Shown piece after piece: positions 23,706-35,096 of a stretch of DNA of 64,000 nt. The DNA is from Micractinium sp. NFX-FRZ (lineage: Eukaryota; Chlorophyta; Trebouxiophyceae; Chlorellales; Chlorellaceae): NCBI GenBank assembly GCA_029339195.1, contig JAPTJF010000045.1, positions 164,568-228,567 on the forward strand, written 5' to 3'. The notes under the pieces were generated by a model. That model did not search any database and had not been told where the DNA came from. It worked only from the letters and a program-made list of their open reading frames with translations. Within the stretch, counting starts at the first letter, position 1, and every line of letters begins with the position of its first letter. The translations under genes and the position numbers were made by a program.

Positions 23706-26700
23706 CGGGGTGTACGCCCCGCTGCCCAGCAGCAGCTCCCGCTCCGCCATCAGACGCTCCACGGCCTCACACAGCTGAACCTGCAGCACCACCGGCTGGC
23801 CTGCCGCCGCCGCTGCTGCTGCTGCTGCATGGCCGCTGCCGCCAGCACCGTTCTCCTTGTTGCTGCGCGCCCTGCTGCCACCCTCTGCCCCCGCCGCTGT
23901 TGCGACTGCGGCCGCCCCAGCCCCCGCGTGACTCCCAGCGGTCATGCTGCTGCCACCAAGCTGCAGGCTGTGCAGCTGCTGCTTGAGGGCACCGAGCTCC
24001 GCTGCGTCCCGCCGCGCAGCCAGAGCCTGCTCCTGCGCCTGCAGCTGCGCCAGCTCAGCATCCAGCTGGCACCGCTTCACGCCCGCCAGCTCAGCCAGCT
24101 GCTGCTGCAGCAGCGCAATCTCCTGAGCCAGGCGCACCACCTGCGGGCGAAGGCAGGGGAAGAAGGAGCAGGGGCAGGGGAGGGAGGAGAGTGGGCAGGG
24201 TGAGGGAGGGCCCCGTCGTGAAGGCCAGAGGCAGGTGGAGGCAGGTGACACACGGGCGGCACAGGCGGCTTCTAGATTGCAGACCGACTGTGCTTGGCTG
24301 CATGCTGCAACAGGGGCGCCTGCACCGCAGCTTCAATCACTCACAGCTTTTGGCCCTGCCACACCCAACCCCAACACAAGTACCGCCACACCAGCTGCCT
24401 CCTCAGCATCGTGACATTACCCATGTATCAACCCCACACCCCCCATCAACCCCACCAGCTCACCTGCTCCTTGTACTTGCGCTTCCCCTCGGCCGCCCTG
24501 GCCGCCCGCTGCTCCGCCGCCGCCAGCTCCTGCCGCACAGCCGCCAGCTCAGCCTCTGTCCGCCCAGCCTCGCTCCGGCTGTGCTGCTCCCGGTGCTGCT
24601 GCAGCGCACGATCCGCTGCGGCCGCGCGCGCCTCGGCGGCCGTGGCGCGCGCTTCTGCTGCCGACTTGGCCTGAGCCAGCGCCTCCCGCCGCTGCTGCTC
24701 CAACTCCAGCTGGTGCTGGCACTCTGCCTGCAGCCGACGCACCGCCCCCTCCGCCTCTGCCACCCGCCCCGCATGTTCCCGCTCGAGCTCCCGCCGCCGC
24801 CGGGCCACCGCCTCCTCTGCCGCCACCACCCGCTGCTCCCGCTCCTCGGCCGCCGCCAGCACCTGCCGTGCCTTGGACTCCAGGGCTGCATACTCACTCC
24901 GCAGGGAAGCAGCCTCTGCCTCCCGCTGTGCCTCACGCTGCCGCCACGCATCCTCCAGGGCAGCCTGCACCGTCGGGGCCAGCAAGCGCAGAGGCAGAAG
25001 GTGTGGGTTTGCCCGACATGAGAAGGGTGCGGTCCTGAGGTTGCGAGCAGGCCAGGTTCGTGAAGTCAGGCCAGCACCTGCAAGCGTGCGCGCCCCATCT
25101 TTCGGCAGCAACCTAGCACCGACCCTCCCCAGGTGCTGCATGCCAGTTTCCCGCACTACCTCCAGCTATTCCAGACACACACCAACACATTGTTTCAACC
25201 ACCCGCCCATCCGGCACCCACCATGCGCTTGCCCTCCCGCTCCTGCAGCTCCCGCCGCCAGCGCGCCTCCTCCTCCCGCTTCCACAGCTCCAGCTGCCAG
25301 GCAGCCTCAAATTCAGGGCCTCCAAACATGTCGGTAGGAGCTGCTGGTGGTACCGCAGCTACTGCTGCTGAGTGTGCGGGTGAGTGTGCTGCTGCTGCTG
25401 CTGCTGGTGGATCAAAAGCTGCCGGGTGCAGGCCTGCTGCCAGCAGCGGCGGTGCCGCAGGGCCTGACGCTGCTTCAGGGGATGCTGCTGCTGCCAGTGC
25501 TGCTGGCTGTTCGGCTGTGGCCGCTATTGCATCGGGAGCTGCTGCTGCTGCTCCGCGCCCCTCCGGAACGAGGGACGTGCCCCCTGCCGACTGCTGCTGC
25601 TGCTGCTCTGCCATCCGGCCTGCCAACGCGGCCAGCTGCCCAGGTTGCACGCCTGCTGGGCCTGCAGAGGCGGGGCGCGTTCTGAGCTGCCCAGTTGATG
25701 CGCCGCCGGCACCCCCTGCCACTGTTGCTGTGCCCACTGCTGCTCCTGCTGCCGCTCCTGCAGCACCCACTGCCGCCGGCCCCGCCTCCTCTAATGACAT
25801 GACCAGGTGCACGGTGCCTATCTGCACGCGCTCGTGCTGCCCGCCACCTGCAGGCGCCGGCACCAGCGCAAACACGCCCGCCCGCCCGTCCACCCAGCTC
25901 TCCTGGAGCAGCGGCGCCAGCGGCACGTGGGCCCGCCCCAGCAGCAGGTCATCAGCCAACCGATCCCGGTGGTACACATCCACCGCCATGACCGGATTCC
26001 TGCACCGCAAAAGATGAAGGGGCATCGTGCTGTGGGATCGGCCGTGCTGACATGAAGCAAGGACATGTGTGCAAGCGCGGTACACATCCACTGGCATCAA
26101 CGAGTTCCTGCAGCAACGAAACCCAGGTACAGCGCTGTGCGTTTGGCAGTGCTGATCTGAAGCACTGACAAGGATCTGTGGCAGTGCGATATGCACCCAC
26201 TGCCCTCATTGGCTTTCATGCAAGGCAAGGCGGCAGGCAGGGGAAGGTGGTGTAGTGTGGTCCTGCATCTCAAAATTGAGGGCATGTATCACACCAAGAG
26301 GCCATGTAACGCACGGGCATGTACGCTGTGCACAGCGTACCTGGCCAGCAGGGTGGCAACGCTCATGAGGCCGGCAGCAAAGTCGCAAGCGGCGTGCCCG
26401 CCTGGCAGTGCCACCTCGCTGCCGCGAGCCACCTGCACCGCCTGCGTGCGCAGCGGCGCCAGGCGCGCTGGCAGCCGGCCGTTGCTTTGCTGTACAAGGG
26501 CTGCATGCAGGAGGGACACAAAGGGAGCAGGGGTAAATCAGGAGCCCATGCTCTGCAGCTAGGTGCAGGTGCTGGCCCCAACCAGCACAACAGATAAGCT
26601 AAGGTGCCGGCCGGTCTGCGCATTCCCCATCAAACGACGCCTCAACCCCTGCTTTTTGTACACCCCCTGCACCTGCCAGCTCTGCGGGCAGCTCCAGCTC

Positions 26701-26865
26701 CAGCGCCACCGTGGCCAGGTTGAGTGGCAGCCGGCTGCTGGCCGCAAAGTGCTGCAGGTCGACGCTGAAGTTGAAGCTGCGCAGCGAGGCGCCACCGCCT
26801 TCCGCCAGCATCCCCTGGCTCAGGCTGCCCGCCTGTGCGAGCAGCGCCGCATCGGCGGCGGCCAT
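23634..26865 (-). CDS. CEP120-like centriolar protein (C2 plus coiled coil)
   Basis: Exons: 26673-26865, 26341-26500, 25222-25999, 24464-24964, 23634-24140; phases agree and give 712 residues. Residues about 20-200 look like the C2-type domains of CEP120 (DUF3668 region): FNFSVDLQHFAASSRLPLNL, then NPVMAVDVYHRD and DDLLLGRAHVPLAPLL, then VQIGTVHLVMSLEEAG. A long Ala-rich linker follows. The C-terminal half is a strong coiled coil (EREQRVVAAEEAVARRRREL and similar) ending in LGSGAYTPDEPLIAQLDARI. CEP120, called UNI2 in Chlamydomonas, is a centriole and basal-body assembly factor. The protein is shorter than the human one (about 986 residues). The identification comes from the order of domains and several short motifs, not a search. 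The ATG at 26865 follows an open upstream frame, so the N-terminus could be longer. Confidence 0.65.
25970..26235 (-). repeat. Tandem copies of CEP120-like exon 3 start in intron 2
   Basis: The exon 3 start (TACACATCCACCGCCATGAC at 25973) is repeated at about 26080 (TACACATCCACTGGCATCAA) with the same CCTGCA acceptor context and a shared GTGCTGA-TGAAGCA tail. A third worn copy begins near 26187. The period is about 108 bases. Confidence 0.7.
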
Positions 26866-27267
26866 ATGAGCCGCCGTGTGGCGGCAGGCGGCGGCTCCCC
26901 GCCTCCCGCACCGAGGGCTGTCAGTGGCTGCCGCGGCAGAGCGGCAGAGCTGCGCTGCGCTACGCGGCACCCGCCAATCTCTGTGAGTGGCCGCAGAGAC
27001 CGGCTCAGGCTGCGCCGTTCAACTTCAGCAGTTGGGCCTTCCGTTCGCTATGCCAACAAGGGCTATGGTGGCGGTGAAACTGAGCGATGTGGGTGCTGCA
27101 AACGCGCCCAGCAGGGGAAGGGCTAAGAGGAAGCATAGCTGAGCTGGCTGTGCAGGTGGCAGTGAATGGCTTTCGCCTGGCAGGCCTTGGAAGCCAATTC
27201 TCGTAATTTACCATTGCTGTTTACACCAACCAAAAGTTTTAGCACAGCACTGGCAAAGCCTGTCAGG
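26866..27267. promoter_or_regulatory. Bidirectional promoter region (CEP120-like and ankyrin-TPR genes)
   Basis: About 400 bases between two divergent start codons. This should contain both promoters and 5' UTRs. No specific motif is identified. Confidence 0.4.
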
Positions 27268-30201
27268 ATGCCGCCCTCTCCAGATGCGCTCTTCAGCGCA
27301 TGTGAGGCTGGCAAGGTGGAAGAAGTCGAGCGGCTAGCGGGGGAGCTGGAGGGCGACATCCGGAAGCTCACCGCCCCGAATGGCGCAAGTTGCCTGCATA
27401 TTGCTGCGCACGCAGGGCGCTCGGACCTGTGCAAGTACCTGCTGGACACCTGCGAGTTTGACATCAACGCCCAGGACGACGGAGGTGCGCGCAGCCGCCG
27501 CCACAGGCAGCGGCGGCAGCGGCGGCAGCGCCCTGCTGGCGGCAGCGGCAGTGGCGGCGGCGACTGCCAACCCTCACGGCCGCCCTCTCTCCCCTGTGCA
27601 GGCAAGGGCAGCACGGCGCTGGTGCTGGCCCTGACAAACGACCACTGGGGGACCGCAGAGCTGCTGCTGTCCTATCAGCCAGATGTGAACCGCCGTGCCG
27701 AGGGCGCCGCCGCCCCCGCGCCTCTGCACCTCGCCGTGGCAGCGACCCAAGTGGAGCTCGCACGTGCGCTGCTGGCCGCTGGTGCTGACGTCAACGCTCC
27801 CAGCGGCAGCGGCAGCCCGCTCATGTTGGCGGCGGCGCGCAGCAGCGATGCCATGCTGCAGCTGCTGCTGGGTGCTGGGGCGGATGTGAACGAGTGCGCC
27901 CGGCAGGGCATCACGCCGCTCTTCATGGCCGTGCATGTGGGCGGCACCTTGGCCTGCGTGGAGGCTCTGATCAAGGCAGGGGCAGACGTGAACGCCCGGG
28001 CGCTAGGGTTCACCCCGCTGCACGTGGCGGCAGAGGGCGGCAAGGTGCAGGTGGCAGAGGCGCTGCTGCAGGTGCGTGGGTGCCGGCGGGGCGATGCGCC
28101 TGCCCTGTGAGGCATTCCCTTGAGATGCTAGGCTGCCCACTGGGCTTGCTTGCGTGGCTGCACTGTGTCGAAAAGCCTGTGGCTGCAAGCCCCGTGCCGA
28201 AGCGCTACCCAAGGGAGGTGGGACAGCTGGTGCCGTTCCCGACGCCCACGCCATGCTACCCCCACGTCCGCCCAACTTCTTGTGCCTGCTCTTTATCTTG
28301 CAGGCGGGCGCCAACCCCGACGCCAAGGACGAGCACGGCCACACACCCGCCCGCGTGGCAGCCATGCACGGGCACCGGGCAGTGGTGGAGGCGATACTCC
28401 GGCGGGGGGCAGCCGGCGCCGGCGGCAGCAGCAGCGCTGGTGCCAGCGAGGCGGCAGCCGGGCCCAGCGGCCTGGATGACTACATGGCTGCAGCCAAGCG
28501 GGACCTGAACGAGCGGGAGGAGAAGGCGGTGAGGCACTAGCTGCTGGGGCTCCGGGAGCAGGGGCACCAGGGGATGGCAGGGGATCCAGGGGACGTAGCT
28601 GGTGCACGAGCGGCTGGTGCACAGCGCGTGCCTGCTTGTTTGCCTGCTTGAGCACCCCGCCCTCCCTGCCTCACCCACCCGCCTGCCATGCACCCACAGG
28701 CCAACAGGAGTGTCGGTGCCAGTATGACCTCCGCACTCCCGCCTGCCCAGGTTGTGCATCTTGCCCACAGACCCCACCCGCCCCTGCTTGTTTTGCCATC
28801 CTGCAGGCCAGCAGCAGCGACGGCAGCAGCGTCATCCGCATCCCGGAGCCTGAGCTGGCTGACGAGGCGCTGTCGGACACGTTCAAGCGCAAGGGGAACG
28901 AGCTGTTTGTGGCCGGGGACTACAAGACGGCAGCGGAGGTGTATGGGCTGGCGCTGAGCCACTGGACCAAGTGAGCGAGAGCGGGGAGGGAAGAAAAGAG
29001 GGGGGGAAGGGAGGGTGATGCTTGGCGGGACATTTTTTATGGGAGAGTGATGCTTGGAGAGAGAGGTGTATGGGCTGGCGCTGAGCCACTGGACCAGGGC
29101 AGTCATCTATTGGCCGCCTTTGATGAGAAGATGCGACGTAGTATAGTAATGCTTGGTAAACGTGGGGGAGAAAGGAGTAGGTTGGAAGGGCGGGGGCAGG
29201 TGAAGTGAAGCTGCCTGTGGCAGAAGGCAACAGGCGGCGGCGGAAGTGTGTAGGTTGGCTCCGGGCCATGAGAGTTGGCCAGCGAGGACAGGCCCACCTG
29301 CCGGGGCCGGCGCTGGGTCGCCGCCTGTCCCGCATGTTCCGCTGCCCTCCCCACTCTCTCTGCAACCCCAGGAATTGTTGTTGTGTGCGGCACCTATGCG
29401 GCCCTCCTCCTGCCTGACCTGGCCCCCTGCCTGCCCTGAACACCCCAGGAACCCTCGGCTCACCCCCTGCCTGACCCCCTGGCCCTGCCTGACCCCCTGC
29501 CTGCCTGACCCCCTGCCTGCCTGACCCCCTGCCTGCCTGACCCCCTGCCTGCCCTTGCTGCCCTCCCCCGCCCCGCCCCGCCCCAGGAACCCGGTGGTGT
29601 GGAGCAACCGCGCGGCCTGCTACCTGCGGCTGGACCGGTGGGACAAGGCGCTGCAGGACGCGCAGGTGGCGCGCACGCTGGACCCCAAATACGTCAAGGT
29701 GGGGGGCAGCTGCATGCACTGATTTGGTTGGGTCGTAGGCAAGCAGATGTGGCCCCACCACTTGTGTGCGTGCATGAGATGCACTAGGCTAGCGGCCTGC
29801 GTGCGGCGCCACCGCCCGGCCCCCACATGTCACAGCAGGTCGCTCACACGTACCCAATTTACCCTCCCACCTTGCACCCCGCCCAGCACACATCCCTCAC
29901 ACCATCGCCACCCCCTGCTGCCATGCTGCAGGCCTGGTACCGCGAGGGGCGGGCAGCCGAGGGGCTGCAGCGGTACGAGGACGCCGCCACTGCCTACTAC
30001 CAGGCATCGCTGCTGCAGCCCGGGAATGACGAGTTCATTACGCTCACAAAGGACGCCATCCTGGAGGGGCGCAAGCAGCTGCAGGCGCAGCAGGCGCAGC
30101 AGCAGCAGGGGCAGCAGGCGGCAGACGGGCAGCAGGGGCAGCAGCAGCAGCAGGGGCAGGCGGCGGGGGAGGGGGCGGCGGCGGCAGGCGGCGACGCGTG
30201 A
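27268..30201 (+). CDS. Ankyrin-repeat and TPR protein
   Basis: Six exons join in phase: 27268-27484, 27602-28071, 28304-28528, 28807-28970, 29587-29698, 29932-30201, giving about 485 residues. The N-terminal two thirds is an ankyrin array of about seven repeats with cores such as PLHLAVAATQVELARALLAA, TPLFMAVHVGGTLACVEALI and HTPARVAAMHGHRAVVEAIL. A linker is followed by a three-unit TPR domain (KRKGNELFVAGDYKTAAEVY, NRAACYLRLDRWDKALQDAQ, WYREGRAAEGLQRYEDAATA). The C-terminus is Gln/Gly/Ala-rich. The TPR type resembles Hsp70/Hsp90 co-chaperone domains (an N-A-Y pattern is visible), so a scaffold or co-chaperone role is likely but inferred. An in-frame ATG at 27166 would add 34 residues; 27268 is preferred because it leads straight into the first ankyrin repeat. 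Confidence 0.85.
28938..29105 (+). repeat. Tandem copy of ankyrin-TPR exon 4 end
   Basis: The exon end GTGTATGGGCTGGCGCTGAG at 28939 recurs intact at 29068, about 129 bases on. In the second copy the sequence CCAAGTGAGC has become CCAGGGCAGT, so its donor is lost. The spacer also carries the repeated GGAGGGTGATGCTTGG and GAGAGTGATGCTTGG. Confidence 0.8.
29459..29560. repeat. CCTGCCTGACCC minisatellite
   Basis: Tandem repeat of CTGACCCCCTGCCTGC-type units in the intron before exon 5 of the ankyrin-TPR gene. Confidence 0.75.
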
Positions 30202-31105
30202 TGCGGCGTGCTCCCCGCCTGCAGCGCTGAAACTCTGCTGGTGCATGTGGCCTTCTGGATATGTTTCATGAACAACCGAACCAGTTTGAAAGTGGTTGGC
30301 GCAGGCGGTGCCGCCAGCATGGGGCAGGGGAGCACTTCCGTGGGTGCAGGGGGCTTTAAAGCAAGCTCAAAGCAGTGGTGCGCCAGCGCTGCTGCTGGGC
30401 AGGACAGGGGTATGTAGACATGGCAGGCAAGGCGGCAGGCAAGCCGACAAGCAAGCAGGCAGGCAAGCAAGCAGGCATGAAAAGGGACCATGATGGGGTG
30501 GACGCGGCGCGTGCAGTCTAAAGCAAGTGCACACTGATTTGCTATATGGGATGAAAACAATGCGAGAGAGGCGGGGCTCAGGCGCAGGCAGTTCGGTTGG
30601 GGGGGGGGCAAATCATGGGGGGAGGTGTACAGGGGGCGCCAGGGCGGGGGGACATGCAGGCGAGGTGCAGCCAAGAATACAGGGAGACGTGGAAATAATG
30701 CTGGGGGGATGGGGAACACTGCCAGTGCGTCGGCACCGGGGTGTCCACGGGGGGTGGCCAGGAATGCTTTCCATGGAAACGAGGTTTGGAGAAGCGGGCC
30801 TGTGTCCTTGAAAGGAAGGGAGTAGGACATGACATGTGGCCTATCTGGTAGGCCACAGCCGGGGCAGTGTAGGGAGGACCTCAGGAGGAGCTGTGTGGGT
30901 GGGGCGGGGCAAAAGGGCCCACCCACTATTGCCCGTTCAAGCAAGCAGCTCGCCCCCTCACTGGGAAGGACTAGCCAGAACATGGGGTTATGGGTCTCCT
31001 CATCATCACGAGCTGAGGGCAGCGCAGCCGCCAGCGGCTGCAGCTTCCGAGAGGGCCCCTTGAGAGCGGGCCCAGGAGCTTGCCCGGGCGGGGCGGCTGA
31101 CGCCC
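30202..31105. other. Convergent 3' region between ankyrin-TPR and PDK1 genes
   Basis: No gene is seen. GGCAGGCAAG-type tetranucleotide runs lie at 30420-30478. No TGTAA signal was found. Confidence 0.35.
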
Positions 31106-34100
31106 TCACTCGGGGGAGGAGCCAAAGTGCAGGTGGTCCTCCTCCCGGCCAGGGGGCAGCGCAGATGCCAGCGACTGCAGCTCCCAGTCGAAGCTGCTGT
31201 TGGTGCTGCTCAGGGCTGCAGGGCGGGGCGGGAGGTGGAGGGGGCGGGGGTCGCGCGGGTCAGACGTGGGCGTGCAGGGCAGGCGCAGTAGGGGGCGTAG
31301 CAAGTCGAGCAGGAACTCATCGCTTACGACAAGAAGGCCCGGCAGCCACCCAAGCGGACCCTGGATACATGCACCAAACACATCTCCACCTCTGTCAAGC
31401 TCTATGCCGCCTATTATACACAGGCGCCAAACACATCTACACTCTTCCCAGCGCTCTATTCCGCCTCTGCAGATAATCACCAAACACATCTACACTCATG
31501 TGTCGACGCTCTATATGCCACCCCCACCTGCGTCCATGGGGTCCGCCATCCACTCTGGCGCCTCCTGGCTGCGCAGGCCGCCCCATTCCACGCCCTCAAA
31601 GAAGGGGTGCGCACGCAGCTCCGCCAAGTCGGCGGCGCCTGCAGTGTGTGTGGGGGAGGGGGCATTGGGAGCGGTCAGCAGTGGCCGTGGCTGGGCTGTG
31701 AGGCCGGTGTGAGAGTGACGGTGACCACGCCAGGTCGGACGCATCTGCAGTGGGGAAGAGGGCCATAAATTGGGAGCGGCAGCGACCGCGGCAGGACTGC
31801 TTTGCTGCAGCGGAAGGCGCCCAGCGCACTGCCAACGCAAACCAACCCGGCCATGCTAGCCCAGCCGTATCAGAGCGACCCCATATCTCGCTAGCAAAGA
31901 CTTGTAAGCACCCCTCGCAACGCACCGATGCGCTGCGCCGGCTCCAGTACTTCCAATGCAAGCCAAACCTGCCAGCCCAGCCCTGCCCTGTCAAACTACC
32001 CTCCCTCCTGCTAGCAAGCACCCTTGCAACGCACCGATGCGCTGCGCCGGCTCCAGCACCAGCAGGCGGCGGATGAGGTCGGCGGCAGCGGGGGGCAGCA
32101 TTTCGGGCAGCTCGTAGTCGGCTTCCACAATCTTCTGAAAAGTGAGGTACTCTGCAGTGCATTGGAAGGTGCATGTTTGCAGGAGGGATTCATACAAGAG
32201 GCACGGGACAGCCACTTGGGAAGCTCGTAGTCGGCTTCCACAATCTTCTGGAACGTGAGGTATTCTGCAGTTGCACTGGGGCCATGATATATATACACGT
32301 TTGCAGGTGGGGATGCATGTTCAGGAGGCGTAGGCAGCAGCCACTTGGGCAGCTTAGAACATGGCTCTGAGCTCAGAATGTGGCTCTGAGAGGCAATACA
32401 CTCTGCAAGAAAGGGGAGAGGCAGATGGCAAGGACTGAACGAGCGAGCCGACAGGCGCACACAGCAAGCCAGCTAGCATGCCAGCTAGCTAGCTGGCTAG
32501 CTGGCTGGCTAGCTGGCAAGTCGCCGTAGCCGCCTGCCCGCTTCAACAGCAGGAGCGCAGCCCCCGCGTGTCACCTGACGGCGTCTTGAAGGGCGGCCGC
32601 CCCACCAGCATCTGGTAGAGCACGCAGCCCAGGGCCCACAGGTCGGCGGCGCAGCTCACGGCGCGGTTGTTGAGTATCTGTGGGTCGGAGGAGAGGAGGA
32701 GGAGGTGTAGAGGTCAGAAGGGGGTGGCAAACTAGCAGCCGCACGCAACGAAGCAGGGCAGCCCGCGACGGGCCCCCACATCACGTGCAGCGTGCACTGC
32801 ACATGGGGCGCGTGGGCAGCATGGTCTCATGCATCGGGCGCTGCTTCTCCTGCAGACCAGGCGCACAGCAGAGCCTGCACACCACTCACATGCACATGCA
32901 CACCCACCCACACAAACCTCTGGTACGCTGTAGTGCGCTGTTTGCGTCAGGGTCAGCCAGCAGGTGCTGCTGCGCCAGACTTCTACAGTGCACACCCTGC
33001 TTAATGACACACGTACACCAACACATTCAGCACTTTCCACAGCGCCCACGCACCTCTGGCGACACATAGTCTGCTGTGCCCACCAGGGACACCTGCCGCT
33101 TGCTGGCCGATGGGCTGGCCACCTCCTCCTCCTCGTCCTGCTGCTGCCCCTCAGCCCCCCCATCTTCCAACGCCGCCGCACCCGCACCGCCGCCTTGCTG
33201 CGCCTCAACCGCTCCGCCGCCGCTGCTGGTGCTGCCGCTGGGCGGGGCCGCAGTGTCTGCAGCCTCCCCATCTGCCCCTGCCTCCGTCGCTGCCGCCGCC
33301 TCGCCGTCTGCTCCGCTGCCCTCTGCTCCCGCTGCACCCTGCCCCGTGCCCTGCTCTTCTGCTGCCTCTGCATCCGCCGCCGCGCCTGGCGCAGCGGGCG
33401 GTGGCAGCACCTCCTCCGGCGGCAGCAGCTTGGCGCTGCCAAAATCAATCAGCTTCAGGTGACCTTGGGCGTCCAGCAGCAGGTTCTCTGGCTTCAGGTC
33501 GCGGTGCACCACCCTGGGAGGAGAGGCAGGGGGAGGGCGGGTTAAGAGTGCAAGATTAAAGCAGCTGTTCAGTTGCCGCCAAGTTCCAGCAGGGGTTCTC
33601 TGGCATTGAAGTCGCGGTGCACCATCCTGGGAGGAGAGGCAGACATGCACGCTGGGAGGGTGGCGACAGTGCGACTTTGTGTGTGTTGCTGCTGCCGTGC
33701 CAAAGCAAGACGCCCCTTTGGAGCACGGCTGCTCCTCTCCGCGTAGGCCCAATGATTAAATGGACGTCCAGCCTTTGCACCGTTGCAGTGCCCTCCCTGC
33801 CCCTCACCCCTGCAACCGCCAAAGGGCGCATCCCCCCAGGAGAACCTTCTGCCTCTGCCCCACGCCTGTGCGCCCTCACCCCCACCCTATGTTGGAGCCC
33901 TCAAAGACTCCAGGCTGAACCACCTCATGCACAGCACCCACAGCACACTGCTGCGTGACAAGGGAGCAGCTCTCACCGGTGCTGCCTGAGGCACTCCAGC
34001 AGCAGCACGACCTCGGCGCAGTAAAAGCGCGCCGCCGCCTCGTCCAGCCGCCCGCGCAGCCGGATTTGGTCGTAAAGCTCGCCTGCAGTGCACAGATGGG

Positions 34101-35096
34101 CGGTGCACAAGAAATTGCTGGAAAGCGGGTGCGCTGGTGCTGAAGGGCAAGGTGCAGCTGCTTCAACAAGGCCTGGCTACATCCACCCACAATGTGGGCA
34201 AGGTAGACGAGCAAGGGCACTGGTTGCCAGCACACCCGCCCGCCCAACACACTGCAGCGCGCCATATGCTAGCACACCCGCTCACCCGCCATTTGGGCAC
34301 CATGCAGAGCGAACAGTCGCCTTGGCAGGTGGACAGCGAAGATCACCCCGCCCAACCCTGTGCAGCGCACCCACCCACCCGCCCACCATTTGGGCAGTAC
34401 TCCAGGCCGAGGTAGAGGGAGTAGGCGTCCTGGAAGGTGAAGTGAAGCTGCGCGATGCCCTCGTGGCCCTTCAGGGCATCCAGGATCTGCCGCTCCTTCT
34501 TGATGTACTCCACCACCTTGTGCCTGTGTGGATGCAGTCAGGTTCAAGTAAGGGTTGAGAGGGGGGGGGGGCTGAGCAGGGGGGGTTGGCGGTAGCAATG
34601 GACGCAAGAGTCAGGGGTGGGCTGGCATCCAACACCAGCCCCATGGCAGTACCTCCGCCATGGCCAGGCTGGTTGTACTGCCTGCTGGTGCAGCACCCAC
34701 CTCAGGATGTACTGCTTGTCCACCACCTTGAGAGCGTACTGCTGCCCCGTGGCGCGGTGCTGCGCCAGCACCACGTGGCTGTAACTGCCGTCGCCCACAC
34801 GGCGCAGCAGCTCAAAGTCGGCCAGGGACAGTTGGAGCCTGGGTGGAAGGCGGGGGGGCAGGGGATGGGGCGTGGGGTGAGCGTTGCGGCGACGGCGGCG
34901 GACCGGTGCGGCGAGGGGGCGCAGAGCGGCAGGCGGCGGCGGCAGGCGCACTTTTTGCAGCGTCTGACTCTCGGCATATGTATGGATCGCATGACATGAG
35001 CACTCCCAGTTTCATCCCGCTCCGTGCAGCCCTGCGCGCGGCTCTGGAAACTCACTTGGGCGCCTTGCTGGGCGCGGTCTCGGCCGCGCCGCTCAT
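31106..35096 (-). CDS. PDK1: PDK1-type (3-phosphoinositide-dependent) protein kinase
   Basis: AGC-family kinase that, in plants and animals, phosphorylates the activation loop of other AGC kinases in lipid signalling. Exons: 35056-35096, 34701-34838, 34387-34523, 33977-34082, 33054-33513, 32575-32677, 32035-32151, 31528-31638, and a last exon ending at 31106 whose start is unresolved because the phase does not match (a small exon may be missing). Visible motifs: glycine loop GDGSYSHVVLA, catalytic lysine in YALKVVDK, HRDLKPEN, DFGSAK, activation loop SLVGTADYVSPE, then ADLWALGCVLYQMLVGRPPF and HPFFEGVEW-GLRSQ, the last typical of plant PDK1. About 100 Ala/Glu/Gly-rich residues lie between DFG and the activation loop, which is unusual. 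The C-terminus ends with SSFDWELQSLASALP. No PH domain is seen. Confidence 0.85.
31330..31530. repeat. Tandem repeat of about 60 bp in last PDK1 intron
   Basis: Three or four units, each containing ACCAAACACATCTACAC-type sequence followed by a GCTCTAT-TGCCGCC segment, at about 31374, 31426, 31480 and 31510. Confidence 0.7.
31905..32400 (-). repeat. Tandem pieces of the PDK1 exon 7 region
   Basis: The real exon is 32035-32151. Its start is copied at 32211-32268 (GCTCGTAGTCGGCTTCCACA in both) with an intact reading frame EYLTFQKIVEADYELP and its own CTGCAG acceptor, and a remnant is at 32338-32405. Its end, including the donor (CGCACCGATGCGCTGCGCCG), is copied at 31920-31950. Confidence 0.8.
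33575..33645 (-). repeat. Decayed copy of the PDK1 catalytic-loop exon start
   Basis: GTCGCGGTGCACCATCCTGG at 33611 mirrors GTCGCGGTGCACCACCCTGG at 33499. On the minus strand it reads MVHRDFNARE where the real exon reads VVHRDLKPEN, so the catalytic Lys is lost. It lies in the intron just before the real exon. Confidence 0.8.
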
